Shown: positions 16,824-25,845 of the stretch, in pieces
How positions within the stretch are numbered: position 1 is the first letter of the stretch
Layout: each line of letters begins with the position of its first letter
Assembly: GCF_900142915.1 (NCBI RefSeq)
Contig: NZ_FRCM01000006.1
Coordinates: 323,503-387,502, forward strand
Direction: 5' to 3'
DNA: 64,000 nucleotides
Source of the DNA: Mucilaginibacter sp. OK098
GTDB lineage: Bacteria > Bacteroidota > Bacteroidia > Sphingobacteriales > Sphingobacteriaceae
Translations under genes and position numbers: made by a program
Notes under the pieces: model-generated
Databases searched by the model: none
What the model was told of the DNA's origin: nothing
Seen by the model: only the letters and a program-made list of their open reading frames with translations

Positions 16824-19175
16824 TCATTTCTTTTTATATAGCCTTTGCAAAAAACCTTTTTTAGGTTTATCATCCGAATAATAGCCGTATCCATAGCCAT
16901 AACCGTAACCATAGCCGTAGCCATAACCATAGCCACCAGTGTCGGGATCAACAGCGTTAAAAATTATATTCAGGTTTTTAAATACATCCGTTTGCTTTAA
17001 TTCATCAATTAGCTGAACCTGGCTTTTTAGGGTATAGTTATATCTTACAATGTAAAATGTAACATTGGCCCACTTTGCTAAAATATGAGCGTCAGTTACC
17101 AGGCCTACAGGCGGCGCATCAAGCAAAACATAATCATATTCTTTTTTTAGCTCAGCAATCAAAGCTTCAATACGCCCGTTCAATAATAGTTCAGCCGGGT
17201 TTGGAGGGGTCGGGCCGCTGGTGATAATGGAATAATTTTCCTGTTGTGGTATTGTTTTTATAATACTATTATAGTCCGCTTTACCTATCAAATAATTCGA
17301 AATTCCTGTTTTGTTATCTATTTTCAGTGCCGTATTAAGCTTCGGCTTGCGTAAATCCAGCTCAAGAATTATTACTTTTTTTCCGGTTGATGCCAGGCTT
17401 GCCCCTAAATTCAATGAAATAAATGATTTCCCTTCGCCACTTACAGACGAGGTGAACAAAAATACTTTTTGCCCAGGTTCAGAAGCTATGTACTGAAGAT
17501 TTGAGCGCAAGGCCCTGATCTGCTCTGCGAGCATAGAACGCGGTTTAGCTACAACTATAAGCGGATCTGAATCATCAGGCGCTACCGAAATATCAGCCAA
17601 TATCGGCGTATTTGTATATTTTTTAATGTCTGTACGTTTTCTAACCCTTACATTTAAAGCCTCTTTACCCGCAATTACTGAAAAAGGTAAAAATAAGCCC
17701 AACAACAAGAAAGTTAAATACAAAGTTGTTTTAACCGGCTTAATTGGAATATAACTACCACGTGCTTTATTAATGGTTCTGCTATCTGCAGTTGTAGACG
17801 CTAGTGATAAAGCCGTCTCCTCGCGTTTTTGAAGCAGGTAGGTAAACAGGTTATTTTTTATTGATTGCTCGCGCATTACATCAACCAGCCCGCGTTCTTT
17901 TAAAGGCACACTCCTTATTATAGCATCGTTTGCATTACTTTGCATTGATAACTGGTGTAGTGTATTTGCTAACCCTGACTTTAAGTTTTGCAGGGTTTGG
18001 GAAGTAGTTTGCTTTAATACTTTTATATTATCGGTAATTGAACTAATAAGCGGGTTAGATTCAGGTACTGATTTTAACAGGGTTTGTTTTTTAATCTGGG
18101 CATCGCCTAATTGCTGTACCAAAGCAAGCATAGTTGGGTCACTTACGCCAAGCATAGCCGGTACTTTAGCCGATCCGTTATCAGGGCTATTTAAATAACT
18201 TTCCAGGTTATTTAATGTGCCCATTTGAATTTTCAATTCACTAATTGCAGCATCGTTAGCTTGTACGGCAGCTAAAAAAGCGGTTGATTCAGCGCTTATA
18301 TCCGTTATTTTGTTAGCTGATTTATAAACCTGCACGTTTTTTTCTACCGCATTAAGCTCAACAGCAAGCGTATCTATTCTTCCTTTAAGAAATGTAAGTT
18401 GGTTTGCTGTAGTAACATTTTTATCTTCAATGCCCGCCTGGTTATATACCTCAACCAGTTTGTTGAGGATATCTTTACCCCGTTCTACATTCGCATCTTC
18501 CATTGAGATCGTCAAAACTGTAGCTTCTTTTGTTGCCGGATCAATTTTTAAACTGTTAATGTATGATTGCGCAACATTTTCAACAGAGTTAAAATTAACC
18601 TGGAACAAAGTATTATCAGCTTTAGCGTTTCTTGCAATGATGATAAGCAGCCCGGCTTCAGTTTGAACGGGACTATTTATAGGGATAGTTTTTCCGTTAA
18701 ATTCCGCCTCGCTATTGTTGATTATTTTAAGCGGCCATGGCTTTATATAGCTGTTTATGTTCTCCTTTAAAAGATCAACCTTAAAGCCAATATTGTTGTA
18801 TAAAACTATTTTTGACAGGTTATTTTGGATGTAATAGGACGTTTGAATACCTAATGAACTTATTACTTTTTCCATTAATGTATTTGATTTGAGGATCTGT
18901 ATCTCATTATCAATTACTTTAGCAGAGGAGTTCAGGTTTAGCTGCTGGAGCAAGTCTTTATCATTGTTTGAGCTGCTTTTATCATCTTTTATTAAAATAT
19001 CGGTATGCACAACATATTGAGGAATTTGCGCCCGGATGTACACATAGCCTAATGATAAAAAAACAACAACACTTAAAACAAACCATTTCCAGTTGCGGAT
19101 ATATTTGTGTAAAAATTCTCTTATGTTGATCTCGCGTCCACTCCCCTGTCCAAATAATTCGTTATTTTGATTCAT
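16824..19175 (-). CDS. Wzc-like chain-length/export protein with tyrosine autokinase (BY-kinase)
   Basis: A 783-residue inner-membrane protein. A Wzz domain follows the first helix (WKWFVLSVVVFLSLGYVYI, about 34-52). The large periplasmic part has long helical stretches (about 230-310 and 350-420), then a GNVR-like KERGLVDVMREQ segment and the second helix TTLYLTFLLLGLFLPFSVI. The cytosolic BY-kinase has Walker A SSVSGEGKSF (about 575-584), Walker A-prime VIILELDLRKP and Walker B YVLLDAPP (about 683). The tail, residues 747-766, is a Gly-Tyr alternation with ten tyrosines, the expected autophosphorylation cluster. It lies 16 bases after the Wza-like gene. It controls polymer length and export with Wza; no cognate phosphatase gene is in the window. 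Confidence 0.95.
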   Translation of the reverse strand: MNQNNELFGQGSGREINIREFLHKYIRNWKWFVLSVVVFLSLGYVYIRAQIPQYVVHTDILIKDDKSSSNNDKDLLQQLNLNSSAKVIDNEIQILKSNTLMEKVISSLGIQTSYYIQNNLSKIVLYNNIGFKVDLLKENINSYIKPWPLKIINNSEAEFNGKTIPINSPVQTEAGLLIIIARNAKADNTLFQVNFNSVENVAQSYINSLKIDPATKEATVLTISMEDANVERGKDILNKLVEVYNQAGIEDKNVTTANQLTFLKGRIDTLAVELNAVEKNVQVYKSANKITDISAESTAFLAAVQANDAAISELKIQMGTLNNLESYLNSPDNGSAKVPAMLGVSDPTMLALVQQLGDAQIKKQTLLKSVPESNPLISSITDNIKVLKQTTSQTLQNLKSGLANTLHQLSMQSNANDAIIRSVPLKERGLVDVMREQSIKNNLFTYLLQKREETALSLASTTADSRTINKARGSYIPIKPVKTTLYLTFLLLGLFLPFSVIAGKEALNVRVRKRTDIKKYTNTPILADISVAPDDSDPLIVVAKPRSMLAEQIRALRSNLQYIASEPGQKVFLFTSSVSGEGKSFISLNLGASLASTGKKVIILELDLRKPKLNTALKIDNKTGISNYLIGKADYNSIIKTIPQQENYSIITSGPTPPNPAELLLNGRIEALIAELKKEYDYVLLDAPPVGLVTDAHILAKWANVTFYIVRYNYTLKSQVQLIDELKQTDVFKNLNIIFNAVDPDTGGYGYGYGYGYGYGYGYGYYSDDKPKKGFLQRLYKKK
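16880..16936 (-). repeat. Gly-Tyr codon repeat in the Wzc tail
   Basis: A 6-base in-frame repeat (GGN TAY) repeated nine times with a final extra Tyr codon. Both TAT/TAC and GGC/GGT/GGA are mixed along the array, so the DNA copies are not identical even though the protein repeat is exact. It encodes the tyrosine cluster of the BY-kinase. Confidence 0.9.
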
Positions 19176-19191
19176 GTTAATCTCGCTTGTG

Positions 19192-19995
19192 TTACTTCCT
19201 GGATATAAGAATTATTAGAGACAACAAACTTATTCCTACAGGAATATAAGTAAGAAACCTATCGTTACGCTGCGCCTTATATTTAGAAGGTTTAACGTAA
19301 ACAATATCGTGGGCATGCAGATAGTAGTAGGGAGAGCTAAAAAGCGCTCTGTCACCTAAATTCACGTAGCCAAATTCTTTTTTACCATTAACCTCCCTGA
19401 TGATTTGAATGCTATCCCTTCTGCCTGTTACAGTTAAATCACCAGCCATCCCTATCGCATCGGTAAGTGAAATCATTTCATTGGGTATATTATACACATC
19501 CGGCCTGGCTACTTCACCTAAAACCAATATTTTAAAGTTTAAAAATCTAACTGAAACTATCGGGTTAGTTAAATAAGGCTTTAACAACACCTTTAATGTA
19601 TCGGCTAATTGCGAAGTGGTGAGCCCGCCTGCTTTAACAACGCCAATTACCGGTACCTCAATTTTGCCCGAGCGATCAACAAGGTAGCCGGGCACTGAAG
19701 ATTGACCAGCCCCTGTTGAAGAGTTTCCGTTACCTGAACCACCTGAGCTGGTACTGCCTCCTCCGCTACTATATGGATTAAAGTAAATGCTCGCCTCAGG
19801 AGTTATTGAGCTTACATAAATTGATAATATATCGCCGGCCTGTATTTTGGGAATATAAGCTTCTGCAATAGAGATACTGTCCTGCAGGTTATTTCCCTTT
19901 TGAAAATAAACAAGTTTTTTTTCATTGCCGCATGCCGAAAAGAAAATTACAAGCACACATAGTATAAATAGTTTTTCAAAAGCGTATTTTATCAT
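19192..19995 (-). CDS. Wza-like polysaccharide export lipoprotein
   Basis: A 267-residue secreted lipoprotein: hydrophobic start with a lipobox ending at Cys22 (FFSACGNEK). LVYFQKGNNL and IPKIQAGDILSIYVSS are the Poly_export domain, and VPVIGVVKAGGLTTSQLADTL and VSVRFLNFKILVLGEVARPD are SLBB-type repeats. A C-terminal hydrophobic helix, LTYIPVGISLLSLIILISR, would be the outer-membrane helix. A Gly/Ser-rich insert of about 30 residues (around 77-106) is low complexity. It forms the outer-membrane exit with the Wzc-like protein encoded 16 bases downstream. A 349-base gap to the upstream initiating transferase suggests a further promoter. Confidence 0.93.
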   Translation of the reverse strand: MIKYAFEKLFILCVLVIFFSACGNEKKLVYFQKGNNLQDSISIAEAYIPKIQAGDILSIYVSSITPEASIYFNPYSSGGGSTSSGGSGNGNSSTGAGQSSVPGYLVDRSGKIEVPVIGVVKAGGLTTSQLADTLKVLLKPYLTNPIVSVRFLNFKILVLGEVARPDVYNIPNEMISLTDAIGMAGDLTVTGRRDSIQIIREVNGKKEFGYVNLGDRALFSSPYYYLHAHDIVYVKPSKYKAQRNDRFLTYIPVGISLLSLIILISRK

Positions 19996-20344
19996 GAAGG
20001 CCTTAAGTTTTAAAATTTCAGTTTAACATGCCGGTGATTAATAATTTTATTTTATATATAATTCTTTGAAAGCCATTTTTAAGATCCCTGCAACTAATAA
20101 TAAAACCCATTGTTAAATTTATCATTTCGCAGAAATTTGCACTATAAATTGCTTATTTAATCTTTCAAAGGTAAATATATTATTAATAATGTAATTATAA
20201 CGATAAAAGTTGAAAAAATTTGCAAAAAATAATAATGAATGTTGCGATTTTGAATAATAAAGCCTCAGGGGCTCTATACACCACAGGAGATGCGTTTTAA
20301 TTCTCGTATTTGTAAAATAAAGCCCTGGCTTTTCGGCCCCGGTT
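19996..20344 (-). promoter_or_regulatory. Spacer with candidate internal promoter for the export genes
   Basis: An AT-rich gap upstream of the Wza-like gene. On the minus strand TACCTTTG lies at complement(20166-20173), a perfect TAnnTTTG -7 box, but there is no TTG at the usual 19-base distance. If used, the leader would be about 160 bases. A 77-codon frame inside the gap has no recognisable features and I do not call it. Confidence 0.35.
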
Positions 20345-21745
20345 TCAATACGCATTCTTCTCTCCTTTGCTAATATTCCAGACAGTTAAGAAAATTATTT
20401 TGAGATCAAGCAGAAAAGACCAATTTTCAAGGTACCATACATCTGCTTCTATGCGTTGCAGCATAGCTTCAGTAGTTCGCGTTTCTCCCCTGTGACCTTG
20501 CACCTGCGCCCAGCCCGTAATACCTGGCTTTAAAAAATGCCGCACCATATACCTGTCAATTAATTGAGCGTATTGGTTAGTATGCTTTACCATGTGTGGT
20601 CTTGGGCCTACAACAGACATGTTTCCAATTAAAACATTAAAAAATTGAGGCAGCTCATCAATACTGGTCCGCCGCATAAAGGCGCCAATCTTAGTTACAC
20701 GGTGATCGGTTTGTGATGCTTGTTTTTCGTCCGATTCGTCGTTTACTTTCATGCTTCTGAATTTGTAGCAAATAAAAGTCCTGTTATCCCGCCCTGATCT
20801 TAACTGTTTAAAAAGCACCGGACCTTTTGAACTCGCTTTTATTAAAAGCGCTATTATCGGAAAGAACCAGCTAAAAATAAAAATCAAAACAAATAACGAA
20901 AACCCTATATCAAATGCCCTTTTAAAAAAACGGTTAAGTACATTTTCAAGCGGTTCAGGCCTAACAGATATCACCGGAATATGGCCAAAGCTCTGTACCG
21001 TTAACTGCTTCATACCGTATTCATAGTACGGCGGTACAAACCTTAAACGAATAAGATTTTTATCTGCATCAATTAATAATTGTTGAATTTTAATGGTTTC
21101 AGTAACCGGAAGTGTAAAAAAAATTTCATCAGTTTTATTGTTTAATACATAATTAATACAATCCATTGTATGCCCCAGGTACTTTTCCTTATCTGTAATC
21201 CGTTCAGGATTATCATCAAAAAAACCTAATAATTTATACCCGCGATCTTTATTCTGATTAAAAAAATTATGGAGATCAATACCAGTATTACCGTATCCTA
21301 TAATTATCACATTCCGGGAATTGAATAAGGTGCTTCGTTTACTTTTGCGGATACTTAAAAAAATAAGCTTCCATGACCAGAGTAAAAAGCCAAATAAAAT
21401 GGCAGAGTAAAATACGTACCCACGTGTAATAAAATAGGCATTGGCGCCAACCATAATATTTATGCCACATAATAAAGCAATAAATAAAAGATGCGTTTTT
21501 AGAACATTGCGAAATGTACTTATCGAATCCTCCGCTAAAATATTTTCATACAACCCAATTATATTAGCCGACAGGAGCCACGTAAGGTTAAAAATCAAGA
21601 CTATTTGTATATACTTTTGATTATTTACATCTATAAAATGTATGCTATTTCCCAGGTAGTATGGTACCACCATACTAACATTGAGTATAAAATAATCGGT
21701 GGTAAGATTGATTGCCTTTATAAATGTACTGTAGCGATTAACCAT
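20345..21745 (-). CDS. Undecaprenyl-phosphate glucose/sugar phosphotransferase (WcaJ-like, polyprenol PGT)
   Basis: A 466-residue membrane protein that starts repeat-unit synthesis by moving a sugar-1-phosphate onto undecaprenyl phosphate. Four N-terminal helices are followed by a CoA-binding-like domain (NVIIIGYGNTGIDLHNFF, about 144-161). A fifth hydrophobic segment (FDIGFSLFVLIFIFSWFFPI) precedes the catalytic domain: KASSKGPVLFKQLRSGRDN, RTSIDELPQFFNVLIGNMS and VGPRPHMVKH, then PGITGWAQVQGHRGET. The D-E of SIDELPQ is the catalytic pair of this family. It is the first gene of the operon and is preceded by almost 1 kb without genes. Which sugar it uses cannot be stated. Confidence 0.95.
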   Translation of the reverse strand: MVNRYSTFIKAINLTTDYFILNVSMVVPYYLGNSIHFIDVNNQKYIQIVLIFNLTWLLSANIIGLYENILAEDSISTFRNVLKTHLLFIALLCGINIMVGANAYFITRGYVFYSAILFGFLLWSWKLIFLSIRKSKRSTLFNSRNVIIIGYGNTGIDLHNFFNQNKDRGYKLLGFFDDNPERITDKEKYLGHTMDCINYVLNNKTDEIFFTLPVTETIKIQQLLIDADKNLIRLRFVPPYYEYGMKQLTVQSFGHIPVISVRPEPLENVLNRFFKRAFDIGFSLFVLIFIFSWFFPIIALLIKASSKGPVLFKQLRSGRDNRTFICYKFRSMKVNDESDEKQASQTDHRVTKIGAFMRRTSIDELPQFFNVLIGNMSVVGPRPHMVKHTNQYAQLIDRYMVRHFLKPGITGWAQVQGHRGETRTTEAMLQRIEADVWYLENWSFLLDLKIIFLTVWNISKGEKNAY

Positions 21746-22701
21746 TTAATGATATAAGTGTCAAAAAATAAATTAAAGAAATCAAATACTATTTATCCTG
21801 TGGTTAGTGTGTTTTTCTGTACTTAACACACCAAATTCGAATACTTTCAACAAAAAAGTATTAAAAATTTCACTTTTACCAAATAAATTTGGCTTAATAT
21901 TGAAATTTCTTTGAATAATTTAAATAAAAACAACTAAAATATGGCGTTAAAACTATTTTAACCTATTTTTAACGTAATTTTTATATAACTCCAAGACTAA
22001 TTGCACGCAAAGTAACAAATAATCCTGATAATTAATAAAGTTTCGTAAAAAATACATTAAAAACAATAAAAATTCAGGCCCAACTGAGAACCAGCTTGGT
22101 TGAATATTGTTTATTATACACTATTTATTGTTTTTTTGAAGGGGAACTAAAGAGTTAGTGCCGGGGGCTGGCAATACAAATGAGGTAAAACAAGTCATTA
22201 ACTAATACTTAAACTAGTTACGTGAGCTTATTGACTACTATAGAGAAACCTTTTTTGGGCTTTTAAATAATCTAAATATTGAAAACTATCAGGAATTAGT
22301 ATTCTTTCCTTTTTTGAAATTTCAATAGCACAACTAATACATTTGCCAGAAAAAGCAATGCAACTATTATTAACATAAAATAAGTATTACTTTGGTTTAT
22401 AAATTGGTTTGTAAAGATAAAAACTAAAACGTAAATAATTCACAAAAAGTTCACAAACAAATAAATAAGTTATTAACAAGTCCAAAATTTCTTTTGTCAG
22501 GGACCTGAAGCTTCCATTTAGTCTGTTTTTTAACAATTTTATTTATAATTGAAAGGAGGTTAGGCAGTTAATATATTGCTAAAAAGTAAATAGTTTATCT
22601 ATCTTCCTCAAAATACATTAAATTAAAATAGATATTAACCTAAATTATAAAACAAGCCGTTTATCCGAATATTTCAATTGCTAAACAGATTTATTTAATG
22701 G
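21746..22701. other. 956-base gene-free region upstream of the polysaccharide operon
   Basis: Very AT-rich with no credible gene. It must contain the promoter of the operon; no TAnnTTTG box was found on the minus strand by eye. A small inverted repeat GTGTGTT-N11-AACACAC lies at 21807-21831, about 62-86 bases upstream of the start codon, and could be an operator or a leader hairpin. The remainder shows only A/T runs. A long untranslated leader is possible. Confidence 0.45.
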
Positions 22702-22953
22702 CTAGGTAGCTACTAATGGACACTTTTTTACTACTCCTGTGTACTGTCTCCAAATGGGCGATTCAATAGTCTCTATTTCTAGATCGAGATTAGTGTACGC
22801 TGTTATTTTGTTTAAAGAAACAATGAAAGATTGATGAGTACGGACAAATAAATTTGCCGCCCCCCAGAGTTGTAATTGATTGTTTAAGGTGTAAAAAAGG
22901 CAATTGCTTCCGGAAATTTCAATATAATCTTTGCAGCTTTCTACATACAGCAC
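22702..22953 (-). pseudogene. LytTR DNA-binding domain remnant
   Basis: Only the later part of a LytTR domain is present: VLYVESCKDYIEI matches the dIlYIEa.kdY.ei strand, FVRTHQSFIVSLNKITAY matches the FiRiHrSyiVNl..I core, and ESPIWRQYTGVVKKC is an altered version of the terminal ipigr.yk..v segment. The frame opens at a GTG, with an in-frame stop ten codons earlier. No ATG and no receiver domain or first LytTR strands can be found upstream. A complete LytTR regulator is normally over 200 residues; this is 83. It is probably a decayed gene fragment beside the EPS locus rather than a working regulator. Confidence 0.6.
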
Positions 22954-23062
22954 ATCTTCTAAAAAATCTTGATCGTTGTAATTTTAAAAGAGTTTAACTA
23001 TTACAGTTCGGGTGTAAGTTTAAAAATATTTCGTACTTTTAAGGAAGTGTTAAAGTAATAAA

Positions 23063-23887
23063 ATGATCTATCAATCCTTTAAGCCTTCGCCTTTTGTACA
23101 GGAATTTGTAGATCATTACCTGTTGCTTCATTTTGATTTTAAGAAACTAACTGCAAGTCCGACTAAATTATATTATCCGCATGCTGAACAATGCCTCACT
23201 TTTAATCCTAAAGGCAGTTTAACATCAATCAACCTGCAAACAGGAGATAAACTATACCGGAGCTATAGTTATTTTAATCAGCAGCAAACCTCTTCATATC
23301 AATTATACTTTGACGAGGATTACCTGATGCTTAAAGTGGTTTTTCAACCGGGAGCTTTGTTCCGGTTACTGGGGATCCCACTTTCCGCGTTTGAAAACCA
23401 ATATATTGATGCAGAATCAGTAATACCCAGCGAGGTCCGCCTGGTGAATGAACAATTAGCCAATGCCGGCAACTATACAACAATGATTCAAATTGTTGAA
23501 CGATATATAGCAGATAAAATCAAAACCGTTAAACGTGACAAACATCCTTTAGACAAAATCAATGAATTGATGAATGTCCAAAGCGCTAATTTTTCGTTGG
23601 ACTGGGTAGCGGGGCAGGCTTGTTTGTCCACCAGGCAATTAGAAAGGAAGTTTCTGGAACGTATCGGGGTTAGCCCCCAAACCTATTACCGAATCATCAG
23701 GTTCAATAAAGCCTTTAAAATGAAGGAGCAGCAGCCGGGATTAAGCTGGTTTATTATTGCCATTACCTGCGGTTACACTGATCTTCAGCATCTCATCAAA
23801 GATTTCAAGCAATTTGCAAGAACTACGCCAACGGCCTTATTGCAGGAAGAAGCCAATGCCATTCAGCATCAATTTAAGTTAATTTAA
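23063..23887 (+). CDS. AraC-family transcriptional regulator (DUF6597-type sensor domain)
   Basis: A 274-residue regulator. The N-terminal half (FKPSPFVQEFVDHYLLLHFD, then QLYFDEDYLMLKVVFQPGALFRLLG) matches the small-molecule-responsive cupin-like domain often labelled DUF6597. The C-terminal half is a double helix-turn-helix: LDWVAGQACLSTRQLERKF and the second helix with the GVSPQTYYRIIRFNKA linker, ending TPTALL. It precedes the NTF2-like gene by about 54 bases on the same strand and may control it. The ATG at 23063 is the first possible start. Confidence 0.88.
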   Translation: MIYQSFKPSPFVQEFVDHYLLLHFDFKKLTASPTKLYYPHAEQCLTFNPKGSLTSINLQTGDKLYRSYSYFNQQQTSSYQLYFDEDYLMLKVVFQPGALFRLLGIPLSAFENQYIDAESVIPSEVRLVNEQLANAGNYTTMIQIVERYIADKIKTVKRDKHPLDKINELMNVQSANFSLDWVAGQACLSTRQLERKFLERIGVSPQTYYRIIRFNKAFKMKEQQPGLSWFIIAITCGYTDLQHLIKDFKQFARTTPTALLQEEANAIQHQFKLI

Positions 23888-23941
23888 AAGATGTCGTTTT
23901 TATACACCTAAACCGTTTTGCATTCTGTGCATTTTTACATC

Positions 23942-24400
23942 ATGAAAATACAGAGATTCAAATCCATTGCTTTGATACTTTTAATATCAGGCTTTTATTT
24001 CAATACTATGGCGCAGACAAAGGAAGAACAAACGATCAGAAAATTAGAAGGACTGGAAAGCCAGGCTGTTTTAAAAGGCGATATTGCGGCTTTATTAAAT
24101 ACGTATTGGTCACCAGAGCTGGTCGTCAATAACCCCGCCAACATCGTGGTGACCAGGCCGCAGATTGTAGAGCTCATCAAATCAGGTAAGATAGCTTACA
24201 CCATTTTTGAAAAATTTATTGAAAAGATTTCCATTATTGGCAATACAGCAATCGTGATGGGCCGCGAAGAAGTGAAACCTGAAAAAGCAACAGATCACGC
24301 CGGTAAAACAGTAATCAGAAGATACACCAATATCTGGATGAAGCTTGATGATAAATGGGAACTGGTGGGCAGGCAGGCAACCATATCATCTGTTCAATAA
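23942..24400 (+). CDS. Secreted NTF2-like/SnoaL-type (DUF4440-like) protein
   Basis: The start is placed at ATG 23942, giving 152 residues with a signal peptide (KSIALILLISGFYFNTMAQ, cleavage after AQ). The frame is open eight codons further, but those lack an ATG. The mature part is one NTF2-like cone: EEQTIRKLEGLESQAVLKGD helix, LLNTYWSPELVVNNPA, then the strands TAIVMGREEVK and RRYTNIWMKLDDKWELVGRQ. This is the common DUF4440 arrangement (a pocket for small ligands or an enzyme such as an isomerase). Catalytic residues are not recognisable. It follows the AraC gene and is probably secreted to the periplasm. Confidence 0.8.
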   Translation: MKIQRFKSIALILLISGFYFNTMAQTKEEQTIRKLEGLESQAVLKGDIAALLNTYWSPELVVNNPANIVVTRPQIVELIKSGKIAYTIFEKFIEKISIIGNTAIVMGREEVKPEKATDHAGKTVIRRYTNIWMKLDDKWELVGRQATISSVQ

Positions 24401-24764
24401 GCCAATGTCTTCGCTTTTGTTGATGTTATCACCATAAATGTTCGGAAGATTATTATAATGATTAAACCCCTTCCCTATAGGAGGGTTACGGTAGAGTTGT
24501 GTATTTGAAGCGAGGAGTGGCAGCACTTGCTCATCAATCTGTAAAAGCTCCATAAACTCCCGTCTCTTCCTTCTCCGGGGAAGGACCCGCACAACACTCA
24601 GTCTTCTTTTTACTTTTCTGAACAATGGTGGCGTTGTCACCAACAAGGGCTGCATTAATATCCTTAACGGTTACAAAATTTTGAACACTCCAAAACAATT
24701 ATCTATAAATATAAATCAACGAAGGTTAATGCAAACAAAATTCATAAACATTAAAACATTTACC
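24401..24764. other. Non-coding spacer with GC-rich inverted words
   Basis: No gene seen. It contains two short GC-rich inverted repeats in an otherwise AT-rich background: CCCTTCC...GGAGGG at 24470-24486 and TCCTTC-TCCGGG-GAAGGA at 24569-24586. The latter is of the kind found as dispersed intergenic words in Bacteroidota. An 89-codon minus-strand frame over this stretch is Arg/Pro-rich and without family features, so it is treated as chance. The promoter for the collagen-like gene should lie in the right-hand part. Confidence 0.45.
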
Positions 24765-25775
24765 ATGAAAACACGACGTTATTTATCCTTATTATCAATC
24801 ATTTGCCTATCGCTCTTATTGGTTAAGTGTGGTAAAGACGGAGCCATAGGCCCCCAGGGCAATGCCGGTGATAAAGGCCCGGTTGGAGCTGTTGGTCCCG
24901 CTGGGCCGGCCGGGGCAAATGGCATTGCGGGCAGTGTTATTTATAGTGGCAATACCGCCCCAGCAGCCGACAAAGGCAACGCCGGCGATTTTTATCTCAA
25001 CACAGCTACCGGCTTATTATATGGCCCTAAAACAACCGCAGGCTGGGGTACAGGCTTTTCATTAAAAGGACCTGCGGGGACAACAGGTGCTACAGGAGCA
25101 ACCGGTGCTGCGGGCGCAACGGGTACCACAGGGAGCACTACCTTAAGCGGTGCAGGTTTGCCTGCAAGCAGCCTGGGTAACAATGGTGATTATTACCTTG
25201 ACAAAACAAACTATCTGTTATATGGCCCTAAAACGGCTTCTGAATGGGGCATACCTATAAATTTACAAGGCCCGGCCGGGCCACAGGGGCCCGAAGGGAA
25301 TGCCAATGTAAAAACTGATGTATTTACGGTATCTACTGGTGCCTGGGTATATAGTGATCCTTTTTTTGTGGGAATCGCACCAGGTGCCTCAGCCAGACAG
25401 CCATCTATACATTACGACCGTGCAAATGCTTTGATCACTACTGATCTGTTAAACACGGGCATGATACTGGTTTATTTCCAGTCGACACCAATGTATTCAG
25501 AAATAGAGTGGCAGCCACTGCCTTTTTATTTTATACCTGGTGGAACTGGGGATTATACCTATAATTGGGCCTATATAACCTCTGTTGGTAATGTAAGGTT
25601 GGAGTTTTATTTTACTGCACTTAATAGTACTCCACCTGACGTAGCTTCTTATAGTTTGCCTACAACAAAATATAAGGTTATAACCGTAAGCGGCACACTC
25701 CTGGGCTCCATCCACCAAAACCATATTAATCTTAACAATTACAATGAGGTAAGCAGGTTCCTGGGCGTTCGGTAG
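24765..25775 (+). CDS. Collagen-like (Gly-X-Y) surface lipoprotein
   Basis: From the ATG at 24765 the protein has 336 residues. A signal with lipobox ends at Cys22 (SLLLVKCGKDG), directly followed by Gly-X-Y triplets. A second collagen block (GPAGTTGATGATGAAGAT) and a third short one (GPAGPQGPEGN) are separated by two copies of a 50-residue module ending GDFYLNTATGLLYGPKT and GDYYLDKTNYLLYGPKT. The C-terminal 120 residues form a non-repetitive beta-rich domain. Similar GDxYxxxxTxxLYGPK units occur in phage and surface fibre proteins. Likely a trimeric surface fibre anchored by its lipid; ligand unknown. An upstream in-frame extension of 28 codons is ignored because it would bury the signal peptide. 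Confidence 0.85.
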   Translation: MKTRRYLSLLSIICLSLLLVKCGKDGAIGPQGNAGDKGPVGAVGPAGPAGANGIAGSVIYSGNTAPAADKGNAGDFYLNTATGLLYGPKTTAGWGTGFSLKGPAGTTGATGATGAAGATGTTGSTTLSGAGLPASSLGNNGDYYLDKTNYLLYGPKTASEWGIPINLQGPAGPQGPEGNANVKTDVFTVSTGAWVYSDPFFVGIAPGASARQPSIHYDRANALITTDLLNTGMILVYFQSTPMYSEIEWQPLPFYFIPGGTGDYTYNWAYITSVGNVRLEFYFTALNSTPPDVASYSLPTTKYKVITVSGTLLGSIHQNHINLNNYNEVSRFLGVR

Positions 25776-25845
25776 CGGGGATAAAACCACAGGTCAAAAA
25801 ACATACAAACGAGCGCCTGTTTAAACTAATTTAAAAATAATCTAT

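Noticed and set aside
16824..19175. Walker A variation in the MoxR-like ATPase (GLRGQAKT) and in Wzc as signs of inactivity
   Set aside because: The Wzc loop is canonical (GEGKS), and the Ala in the MoxR-like loop is usual for that subgroup as far as I can recall.
20122..20355. 77-codon minus-strand frame between the initiating transferase and Wza-like genes
   Set aside because: It begins inside the end of the upstream gene, has no family features and biased AT-rich composition; more likely a leader region.
22702..22953. A complete small LytTR regulator
   Set aside because: The first strands of the domain and any receiver domain are missing, the start is a GTG close behind a stop, and the C-terminal strand is altered; a remnant is more likely.
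24386..24655. 89-codon minus-strand frame
   Set aside because: Overlaps the end of the NTF2-like gene on the other strand and covers GC-rich inverted words; Arg/Pro-rich product without recognisable domain.
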